DNA of 64,000 bases from Curtobacterium sp. TC1 (lineage in GTDB: Bacteria > Actinomycetota > Actinomycetes > Actinomycetales > Microbacteriaceae). Positions 58,009 to 64,000 of the stretch are shown in pieces. Location of the stretch: the NCBI RefSeq assembly GCF_019844075.1, contig NZ_CP081964.1, positions 3,890,931-3,954,930 on the forward strand. Reading direction: 5' to 3'. Position numbers and translations under genes: made by a program. A model generated the notes under the pieces. That model was not told the DNA's origin and did no database searches. It was given only the letters and a program-made list of their open reading frames with translations. Numbering within the stretch: the first letter of the stretch is position 1; the number at the start of each line of letters is the position of its first letter.

Positions 58009-58317
58009 TCAGGCTGCGAGGACGAAACTGCTCCGCAGTTGTTCGCCACCAGTACCTGCGGAACGTGCTCGCTCGCGGAGCTGTTCTGCTGCGGCTGCCG
58101 TCAGGTCCAGCAAGGAACTCTCGAGCGCGCCGGCCACTGCTGCCAGCATCTCGCTCGACGGCTCCTTCCGCCCGCGTTCCATCTCCGACAAGTACTGCGG
58201 TGACACCCCTGCGCGACGAGCGACGTCGTGCAGGGTGTCCCCGCGGCCGCGGCGACGAGCGCGGAGTTCTCGACCTACGACGTCACGCCAGAGCGGCTCG
58301 GGATTGCGAGATCTCAT
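58009..58317 (-). CDS. ClgR-like XRE-family regulator
   Basis: A 102-residue HTH protein: VVGRELRARRRGRGDTLHDV, then ARRAGVSPQYLSEMERGRKE (the recognition helix region) and SSEMLAAVAGALESSLLDL. The YLSEMERGRKEPSSE stretch strongly resembles ClgR, the activator of clp genes in actinobacteria. It is convergent with the ClpP pair (24-base gap). The start ATG 58317 was chosen because the upstream part overlaps a parS-like site. A role in controlling the ClpP pair is inference. Confidence 0.75.
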   Translation of the reverse strand: MRSRNPEPLWRDVVGRELRARRRGRGDTLHDVARRAGVSPQYLSEMERGRKEPSSEMLAAVAGALESSLLDLTAAAAEQLRERARSAGTGGEQLRSSFVLAA

Positions 58318-58334
58318 GGTGCGAGCTTGGCAGT

Positions 58335-58348
58335 GTTCCACGTGAAAC
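58335..58348. other. parS-like site 3
   Basis: GTTCCACGTGAAAC, matching the parS core except for one asymmetric position. It lies 18 bases upstream of the ClgR-like start, between it and parB. Confidence 0.8.
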
Positions 58349-58496
58349 GTTCGGCTTTCGCGTTCGCTGCTCGTGAACCTCAACCAGCTGAACGGCTATG
58401 CGCCCCGTATCGGGCCGAATGCTCCCTCGCTGCTCCGGACACCCGCACCGGACCTGCGAAGCCCGCTACGGGCCGCACAGCGCCGTTGGCGGGCCG

Positions 58497-59462
58497 TCAG
58501 GACGAAACGTCGCTGATCCCGAGCTCCGAAAGGATCCGATTCAGGTCGTCGCCGTTCGCGAAGTCGATGGTCACGGAGCTCTTCCGGGCGCCCACAGCGA
58601 TCTTGACCCGCGTGTTCAACCGGTCACCGATGCGCTCGGCAAGGTCGTTGAAGTGCGCCTGGTTCTTGGAGGGCTGCGGTGCCTGCTTCGGCGGGGTCTT
58701 CGTCGCGAGCTGTTGCGCGATGGCCTCAGCAGCACGGACCGACAGGTCCTCGTTGACGATCTTCTCGGCGAGGTACTCCATCGCCTCAGCATCCGGAGCA
58801 GCCAAGATCGCGCGAGCGTGTCCAGCGGACAGGACACCGGCGGCGACCCGGCGCTGCACGGGGGAGGGGAGCCGGAGCAGACGGATGGTGTTGGTGATCT
58901 GCGGGCGCGATCGGCCGATGCGCTGACCGAGCTGCTCCTGCGTGATCCCGAAGTCTGCCAAGAGCTGCTGGTACGCCGAAGCTTCCTCGAGAGGGTTGAG
59001 CTGCGCGCGGTGGAGGTTCTCGAGGAGGGCGTCACGGAGCATCGCGTCGTCCGGCGTCTCCTTGACGATCGCCGGGATGACGCTGAGTCCGAGTTCCTTG
59101 GTCGCACGGAGCCGCCGTTCGCCCATGATGAGCTCGTACTGCGGCTCCGTCCCCGCAGCCCCGGGGATCGGGCGGACCACGATGGGCTGCAGTACGCCGA
59201 TCTCGCGAATGGAGTGGACGAGCTCCTGCAGCTCTTCCTCGCGGAACTCCTTGCGGGGCTGCTGCGCGTTCGGGATCACGTCCAGCGGATTGAGGTTGGC
59301 GAGCCGCGCACCCGGGACGGCCACGAGCTCGTCGGCCGTCGGCGCCGATGCCGGGGAACCACCGGTGGGGAAGAACACGTCGACCGGACGATCCTGCTGG
59401 TCCGTTGCCGTCGGGATGAGCGCGCCGATGCCACGGCCCAATCCTGTTCGCTTGGGTGCCAT
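58497..59462 (-). CDS. parB: Chromosome partitioning protein ParB
   Basis: A 321-residue ParB/Spo0J protein. The start is MAPKRTGLGRGIGALI; the CTPase/CTP-binding region includes GERRLRATKELGLS, and the HTH is seen as QLGQRIGRSRPQITNTI. It binds parS sites (four in this window) and works with ParA next to it. Its start overlaps the parA stop by one base (TGATG). Confidence 0.96.
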   Translation of the reverse strand: MAPKRTGLGRGIGALIPTATDQQDRPVDVFFPTGGSPASAPTADELVAVPGARLANLNPLDVIPNAQQPRKEFREEELQELVHSIREIGVLQPIVVRPIPGAAGTEPQYELIMGERRLRATKELGLSVIPAIVKETPDDAMLRDALLENLHRAQLNPLEEASAYQQLLADFGITQEQLGQRIGRSRPQITNTIRLLRLPSPVQRRVAAGVLSAGHARAILAAPDAEAMEYLAEKIVNEDLSVRAAEAIAQQLATKTPPKQAPQPSKNQAHFNDLAERIGDRLNTRVKIAVGARKSSVTIDFANGDDLNRILSELGISDVSS

Positions 59463-60355
59463 CAGTCCTGCGCTCCTCGTGCTGCGATCTCGGCGGCCGC
59501 CTCCAGGTAGGAGAGCGACCCTGTGGAGTTCACGTCGTACGCCACGACGCTCTGTCCGTAACTCGGCGCTTCACTCACCCGGACTGATCGGGGGATCATC
59601 GCCTTGAGGACCTGGTCACCGAAGTGCTCACGCACGTCGTTTGCGACCTGGTTCGCCAGGTTTGTCCGTCCGTCGTACATCGTCAGCAGGATGGTCGAGA
59701 CCCGGAGATTCGGGTTGAGGTGCCGCTCGATGAGCTCGATGTTCCGCAACAACTGGCTGAGTCCCTCGAGCGCGTAGTACTCGCACTGGATCGGGATCAG
59801 CACTTCCTGCGCCGCGACGAAGGCGTTGATCGTCAGGAGGCCGAGCGACGGCGGGCAGTCGATGAAGACGTAGTGGTACGGCTCCTCCAGCGACTGGAGG
59901 TACAGGTCGAGCGCGGTACGCAGGCGCTGTTCCCGCGCCACCAGCGACACGAGCTCGATCTCCGCACCGGCCAGGTGGATCGTCGCCGGAACACACCAGA
60001 GTGTGTCGGATTCGGGGGACCGCTGCACCGTGTCGGCCATCGCAGCCTCGTCGACGATGACGTCGTAGATGCTGGCGACCTCAGCCTGGTGGTCGACACC
60101 GAGCGCCGTTGACGCGTTACCCTGCGGATCGAGGTCGATCACGAGGACACGAGCCCCGCCGTGGGCGAGGCCTGCAGCCAGGTTGACGGTCGTCGTGGTC
60201 TTCCCGACGCCGCCCTTCTGGTTCGAGACGGTGATGATGCGCGTCTTGGATGGCAGTGGGAACTGCTGCGTCGCGATGGCCCGACGCCGGCGGTTCAAGT
60301 CGGCGATTTCGCGAGCAAGCGGAGTCGACGCGTCGTAATCGGTCGATGAGCTCAA
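59462..60355 (-). CDS. parA: Chromosome partitioning ATPase ParA (Soj)
   Basis: A 297-residue deviant Walker-A ATPase: VSNQKGGVGKTTTTVNLA near residues 42-60, DLDPQGNASTALGVD, and the Walker B VFIDCPPSLGLL. An N-terminal ~38-residue extension precedes the core. It moves ParB-bound origins. It is followed by parB in the same operon. Confidence 0.96.
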   Translation of the reverse strand: MSSSTDYDASTPLAREIADLNRRRRAIATQQFPLPSKTRIITVSNQKGGVGKTTTTVNLAAGLAHGGARVLVIDLDPQGNASTALGVDHQAEVASIYDVIVDEAAMADTVQRSPESDTLWCVPATIHLAGAEIELVSLVAREQRLRTALDLYLQSLEEPYHYVFIDCPPSLGLLTINAFVAAQEVLIPIQCEYYALEGLSQLLRNIELIERHLNPNLRVSTILLTMYDGRTNLANQVANDVREHFGDQVLKAMIPRSVRVSEAPSYGQSVVAYDVNSTGSLSYLEAAAEIAARGAQD

Positions 60356-60379
60356 CGAATGCCTCTTCCCCGGTTCGAT

Positions 60380-60393
60380 GTTTCACGTGAAAC
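60380..60393. other. parS-like site 4
   Basis: GTTTCACGTGAAAC, a perfect match to the classic parS core, in the 81-base gap between rsmG and parA. Confidence 0.9.
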
Positions 60394-60436
60394 GTGGAGC
60401 CACTGATGGTCGAACCCGTTGGTCCGGGCCGCAGCG

Positions 60437-61096
60437 TCAGTCAACTGTAGCCCGGAAGACACGTGTGGTCTCTTCGACCACACCGTCCCCGAGCTCGAGG
60501 ACCTCGACGTCCGAGAGGTGCGTGCGGAGGATGACCTTCCGAGCCTTCTCGATCTCGTCGTCAACCCGCGCACCCTTCATCAGGATGAGTTGACCGCCGG
60601 ACCGAACGAGCGGAACCGTGATCGGGATCAGCTTCGACAGTGCACTGACGGCGCGGGCCGTGACCTGGTCGACCACGATGTCATCAGAGACGTCCTCAGC
60701 GCGGGCACGGACGACGGTCACGTTCGACAGGCCGAGTCGAGCCGCCTCGGACGTGAGCCAGTCCACCCGACGCTCCATCGGCTCGATGAGCGTGAAGTGC
60801 ACGTCCGGACGGGCGATCGCGAGCACGAGACCGGGCAACCCGGCACCCGAGCCGACGTCGGCGACCCGGCCACGGGCCTCCAGGAGGGGAGCCAGCAACG
60901 CAGAATTGAGGATGTGTCGCGTCCAGAGTCGCGGTAACTCGAGCGGGCCGATCAGGCCCAGCTCCTCGCCCCGCCGAGCCAGCTCGTTCGTGAACGACCG
61001 AGCCGTCTCGATCTGATCGCCGAAGAGCACGGACGCAGCCGCAGGCTCAGCCTCGAGCACCGGAGCAACGTCCGTGGACACCGCGTCATCTGTCAT
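60437..61096 (-). CDS. rsmG: 16S rRNA (guanine527-N7)-methyltransferase RsmG
   Basis: A 219-residue methyltransferase. The SAM motif is VADVGSGAGLPGLVLAI, followed by FTLIEPMERRVDWL. The N-terminal SLxGPxELPRLWTRH motif is normal (LIGPLELPRLWTRHILNS). It methylates G527 of 16S rRNA. The start overlaps jag (ATGA at 61093-61096). Confidence 0.95.
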   Translation of the reverse strand: MTDDAVSTDVAPVLEAEPAAASVLFGDQIETARSFTNELARRGEELGLIGPLELPRLWTRHILNSALLAPLLEARGRVADVGSGAGLPGLVLAIARPDVHFTLIEPMERRVDWLTSEAARLGLSNVTVVRARAEDVSDDIVVDQVTARAVSALSKLIPITVPLVRSGGQLILMKGARVDDEIEKARKVILRTHLSDVEVLELGDGVVEETTRVFRATVD

Positions 61097-61593
61097 CGGG
61101 TGACGACCGTGTGGCGGTCCCGACCCTCGCCCTCGGACTCCGAGTGGAAGCCCTTCTCAGCGACGAGGTCGTGGACCAACTTGCGCTCGTACGACGACAT
61201 CGGGGGGAGTGCTGCGGACGACGATCCGGCTTCGATACGCTCGACGGCGGTGTCGACCAGTCGCTGCAGCTCGTCGGCACGAGCATCACGGGAGCCGCCC
61301 ACGTCCAGGATGAGCCGGCTGAACTCGCCCGTCTCGGCCTGGACGGCGATGCGGGTGAGTTCCTGCAGGGCCGTGACCGTGTCCGGCTTCGAGAGGACGC
61401 GGAGCGCCTCGCCGTCATCGGTGACCGACAGGTAGACGCGACCGGCGCGCTCCTCGATCTCGATGTCTCCGTCGAGGTCGCAGATGTCGAGGAGTTCCTC
61501 GATGTAGTCCGCAGCGATGTCGGCTTCGTCACGGGCGTCCTCGTCCGGGACCTCAGTGGTGTCGACGGCTGCGGCGGTGTCCTGCTCGGTCAC
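61093..61593 (-). CDS. jag: Jag/KhpB-like R3H RNA-binding protein
   Basis: A 166-residue protein with a KH-like segment in the middle (LSKPDTVTALQELTRIAVQA) and a C-terminal R3H domain (SYERKLVHDLVAEKGFHSES). It lacks the longer Jag-N domain found in some species. Such proteins bind RNA and affect cell shape. It starts at GTG 61593, directly abutting the yidC stop, with yidC-end sequence as RBS. Confidence 0.93.
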   Translation of the reverse strand: MTEQDTAAAVDTTEVPDEDARDEADIAADYIEELLDICDLDGDIEIEERAGRVYLSVTDDGEALRVLSKPDTVTALQELTRIAVQAETGEFSRLILDVGGSRDARADELQRLVDTAVERIEAGSSSAALPPMSSYERKLVHDLVAEKGFHSESEGEGRDRHTVVTR

Positions 61594-62562
61594 TTACTTC
61601 TTCCCGTTCTTCTTCGAGCGCTGCTTGCCGACCGGCTGCGAACGCTGGGTGGTGACGCGCACGGCTTCGACCTCGGCGGCACCAGCACCGGCACCGGCCT
61701 CGGCGAGGACCGGGTTGGCGATCCCGCGACGCTGGGCCTTCTTGGCCAGACGCGCCTCACGCGCCAGCGCCGCCTCGGAGCCGGGCGTCGGCATGCTGCG
61801 GATGACGAAGTACTGCTGCGCCATCGTCCAGAGGTTGGAGGCGAGCCAGTAGAACATGACGCCGAGGGGGAAGCTCAGACCCGAGATCACGAAGACCAGC
61901 GGGAGGATGTACAGCATCATCTTCTGCTGGCGGTACATCGGCGACGCCTTGGTCTCCGGCGACATGTTCTTGGCGACGAGCTGCAGCTGCGTGATGAACT
62001 GCGAGGCCGTCATGACGACGATCATGAAGCCGGCGATCGCACGGACTTCCCACCCGGAGGCGTTGGTGAACGTCTCGTGCAGGGGAGCGCCGAACAGGGC
62101 CGCGTTGCCGAACGACGCCGCGAGGTCGTTCGTCAGCAGGCCGATGCCCGTCTTGTTGATCTGTGCTTCGTGCAGCACCGAGTACAGCGAGAAGAAGATC
62201 GGCATCTGCAGCAGCAGCGGCAGGCAGGAGCTCAGCGGGTTGGTACCGGTCTCCTTGTAGAGCGCCATGGTCTCGCGGCTCATGGCCTCGCGCGAGAACT
62301 GGTCCTTCTTGCCCTTGTACTTGTCCTGGATCTTCTTGAGCTGCGGCGCGACCTCGAGCATGCGGCGCTGCGACTTGATCTGCCGCACGAAGATCGGGAT
62401 CAGCGCGGCGCGGACCACGAAGGTCAGGAAGATGATGGAGAGGACCCAGGTGATACCCGCGCCCGGGTCCATGCCGATGCTCTCGAAGATCCAGTGGAAG
62501 CCGACGAGGATGGCGGAGACCACCCATTTGAGCGGCCAGAGGATCGTACCGATGATGTCCAT
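61594..62562 (-). CDS. yidC: Membrane protein insertase YidC (OxaA)
   Basis: A 322-residue insertase with five or six membrane helices. Family motifs: ITWVLSIIFLTFVVRAALIP, LPLLLQMPIFFSLY and FPLGVMFYWLASNLWTM. The C-terminal tail is basic (KQRSKKNGKK), as is usual for ribosome binding. It inserts membrane proteins with or without Sec. Start ATG 62562; the extra upstream frame is not coding. Confidence 0.96.
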   Translation of the reverse strand: MDIIGTILWPLKWVVSAILVGFHWIFESIGMDPGAGITWVLSIIFLTFVVRAALIPIFVRQIKSQRRMLEVAPQLKKIQDKYKGKKDQFSREAMSRETMALYKETGTNPLSSCLPLLLQMPIFFSLYSVLHEAQINKTGIGLLTNDLAASFGNAALFGAPLHETFTNASGWEVRAIAGFMIVVMTASQFITQLQLVAKNMSPETKASPMYRQQKMMLYILPLVFVISGLSFPLGVMFYWLASNLWTMAQQYFVIRSMPTPGSEAALAREARLAKKAQRRGIANPVLAEAGAGAGAAEVEAVRVTTQRSQPVGKQRSKKNGKK

Positions 62563-62570
62563 GGGGACGG

Positions 62571-62951
62571 CTACGCCTTTCGAGTGCGCTGGGGGAGCAG
62601 GACCGGCCGGGCCGTTCCGACCGCGGGGTGCGGCTGCTGCGGGATCGGCGCGAGGACGAACCCGAACCGGTTGACGACGAACGGGCGACGACGTTCCGTG
62701 ACGTCGTCGATGCCGCCTGCAGCCCAGGGGTTGCAGCGAGCGATGCGCCAGGCGCCCATCGCGGATCCGCGGACGACGCCGTACTGCTGGATCGCTTCGA
62801 GGGCGTACCGGGAGCACGACGGGTGGTACCGGCAGACGTTGCCGTACAGCGGGGAGATCACGGCACGGTAGGCGCGGAGCACGACGACGCACGCGTTGCG
62901 TGGGAGCAACGCGGCGACCCAGGCCAGCCGGGTCCACTGGATGCGGTTCAT
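62571..62951 (-). CDS. yidD: Membrane protein insertion efficiency factor YidD
   Basis: A 126-residue protein with the family signature AYRAVISPLYGNVCRYHPSC then SRYALEAIQQYG. The C-terminal ~45 residues are Pro/Arg-rich and longer than in E. coli. It overlaps rnpA by four bases (ATGA). It assists YidC in inserting proteins. Confidence 0.93.
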   Translation of the reverse strand: MNRIQWTRLAWVAALLPRNACVVVLRAYRAVISPLYGNVCRYHPSCSRYALEAIQQYGVVRGSAMGAWRIARCNPWAAGGIDDVTERRRPFVVNRFGFVLAPIPQQPHPAVGTARPVLLPQRTRKA

Positions 62952-63298
62952 GCTGCCTTCTCCACCCCGCGCGCGTAGGAGCGCACGACGTCTTCGAGCA
63001 GGGTAGGCCATCCGGCCTGCGATGCGGCTGGCAGTGCTCGGACCACCACGTCGTACCCCACGGGGGAGTCGGCGAGGATGCCGTGCGCGATCGCCTTGAG
63101 CCGCCGCCTGATCAGGTTCCGGGTCACGGCGTTGCCCACCGTCTTCGCGACGATGAACCCGAACCGTGACGGTCCGGTGGGGTCCGCCGAACGACGGACC
63201 ACGGACACGACGACGTGCGCCGTGGCGCTCTTGCGACCACGACGCACGACGTTCCGGTAGTCGTCCCCGCGGACGATGCGGTTGGCGCTGGCCAACAC
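62948..63298 (-). CDS. rnpA: Ribonuclease P protein component
   Basis: A 116-residue RNase P protein. The RNR motif is in VAKTVGNAVTRNLIRRRLKA, with an N-terminal VVRRGRKS strand. It helps process pre-tRNA 5' ends with the RNA subunit, which is not in the window. It lies 47 bases after rpmH. Confidence 0.95.
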   Translation of the reverse strand: MLASANRIVRGDDYRNVVRRGRKSATAHVVVSVVRRSADPTGPSRFGFIVAKTVGNAVTRNLIRRRLKAIAHGILADSPVGYDVVVRALPAASQAGWPTLLEDVVRSYARGVEKAA

Positions 63299-63345
63299 TG
63301 CGATGCCGGGGTCAGACCGAGGACCGGATCAGGCGATGAGCCTGA

Positions 63346-63483
63346 TCAGGCCGAGAGCTCGGTGCGGCCCTTGGCGCGACGCGCCGACAGGATGGCGCGG
63401 CCGGCACGCGTCCGCATGCGGAGGCGGAAGCCGTGCTTCTTGGCGCGGCGACGGTTGTTCGGCTGGAAGGTGCGCTTGCTCAT
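63346..63483 (-). CDS. rpmH: 50S ribosomal protein L34
   Basis: A 45-residue ribosomal protein, [20 protein letters not shown] then [16 protein letters not shown], invariant in bacteria. The ATG at 63483 has GGAGAGATC upstream. First gene of the rpmH-rnpA-yidD-yidC-jag-rsmG cluster, divergent from the origin and dnaA. Confidence 0.97.
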   Translation of the reverse strand: MSKRTFQPNNRRRAKKHGFRLRMRTRAGRAILSARRAKGRTELSA

Positions 63484-64000
63484 GATCTCTCCACACGGCT
63501 GCTCGCGGCGAGCCGTCACGTATGTATGTGTCATCGCTCGGTGTCGAACGACGCAGATGGGCGCGACCAATCGGCCGCAGTCAACTGGTTAACGGTACGT
63601 GACAGCAGCGGGCAGGTCAAACGCCGATCGGGGCCGGCCTCGATGCCGGGGCGTCGTCGACACCGCCGCGGTCCATTCTCCACATTGGGGACAACTTCCG
63701 TTCGGTGCCACCCGGCCCGGTCCTTTACAGTGGGGTCATCGATCGGCCCCGCGCCCCGGTACGACAGGGAAGTACTCCTGTCCGACGGATCCGGGCGGTC
63801 GTGGACAACACTGTGGACAACCCTGTGGGAACACGCGCGGTACGAGGCGTCGACGAAGCCCCCGAGCCACCGACGAACCGCCGGCGAACGACACGGTCCG
63901 CTGAGCGCCACCACCCGCGGCGCCCCGGCACGTCCGACCCAGCAGGACGCACCCCGGTCCGGCACCGAACGCACGACACACACCTGGAGACGAGCGCGAC
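63484..64000. other. Upstream region of dnaA with DnaA-box-like sites (part of oriC)
   Basis: About 517 bases with no credible gene between rpmH and the right edge. CGTGGACAA (63800-63808), TGTGGACAA (63812-63820; a perfect TTGTCCACA on the minus strand) and TGTGGGAAC (63824-63832) lie together. The dnaA gene is expected just outside, reading rightward, because rpmH-rnpA-yidC reads leftward in the usual order. The promoter of rpmH should also lie here. It is likely part of the origin; the AT-rich unwinding part is not evident in what is shown. Confidence 0.6.

Noticed and set aside
63531..63983. Minus-strand open frames in the gap upstream of dnaA
   Set aside because: They are Arg/Gly-rich and cover the DnaA-box-like sites, so I treat the gap as origin DNA.
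1..64000. tRNA, rRNA or complete insertion sequences
   Set aside because: No tRNA cloverleaf, rRNA segment, or transposase gene was recognised on either strand. Small RNAs could be missed by eye.

Overview
The window is very GC-rich DNA from an actinobacterium, most likely a member of the Microbacteriaceae and plausibly Curtobacterium or a close relative. That guess rests on the base composition, the style of the accessory genes and the order of the core genes; no database search was possible. The right third is the chromosomal origin neighbourhood. Reading leftward from the right edge it holds rpmH-rnpA-yidD-yidC-jag-rsmG-parA-parB, then a ClpP-type pair, a D-Ala-D-Ala-ligase-like gene, an aminotransferase, trxA/trxB, a DUF6049-MurJ fusion, a CCA-adding enzyme, and rpsF-ssb-rpsR-rplI-dnaB. 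The dnaA gene itself should lie just beyond position 64000, and DnaA-box-like sequences sit at 63800-63832.

Left part (1-42800): an accessory arm rich in small oxidoreductases, each beside its own regulator. Examples are SDR/TetR (9972-11351), SDR/MerR (17235-18428), FAD monooxygenase/MarR (26275-28139) and alcohol dehydrogenase-hydrolase/TetR (28571-31060). Two paralogous MmyB-type regulators (4265 and 5196) share a promoter motif with the nearby cupin-SDR pair and the divergent aldo/keto reductase and carboxymuconolactone decarboxylase-like genes, which suggests a small local regulon. A higBA-like toxin-antitoxin pair lies at 8198-8817. A glycan-use locus (18580-25934) combines a LacI repressor, an ABC importer (binding protein and two permeases), a GH1-like glycosidase and a secreted BNR-repeat protein with a carbohydrate-binding domain. 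A surface-fibre-like cluster (34716-37889) has a TasA/camelysin-like secreted protein, a SipW-like signal peptidase and a LamG-domain protein, with a divergent MarR regulator. Other single genes include a secreted matrixin-like protease, a fatty-acid desaturase, two GAF-ANTAR regulators, MntP, a MOSC protein and an LD-carboxypeptidase-like protein.

Decaying genes are visible: an SDR C-terminal remnant (26003), a dihydrofolate-reductase-like gene that appears to have lost two internal blocks (31235), and a frameshifted hypothetical gene (32441). At least two families of intergenic palindromes recur. A 16-base piece of one also occurs inside the linker of the DUF6049-MurJ fusion.

Right part (42800-64000): replication and segregation functions surround the origin. 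Four parS-like sites (56625, 56661, 58335, 60380) lie within 4 kb of parAB. A cluster of DnaA-box-like sequences lies upstream of dnaB (44568-44730). A pair of overlapping ClpP-type genes (one with an intact Ser-His-Asp triad, one with Ser replaced by Gly) and a ClgR-like regulator sit between the parS sites. These are the features I would look at first. No rRNA, tRNA, CRISPR array or complete insertion sequence was seen.
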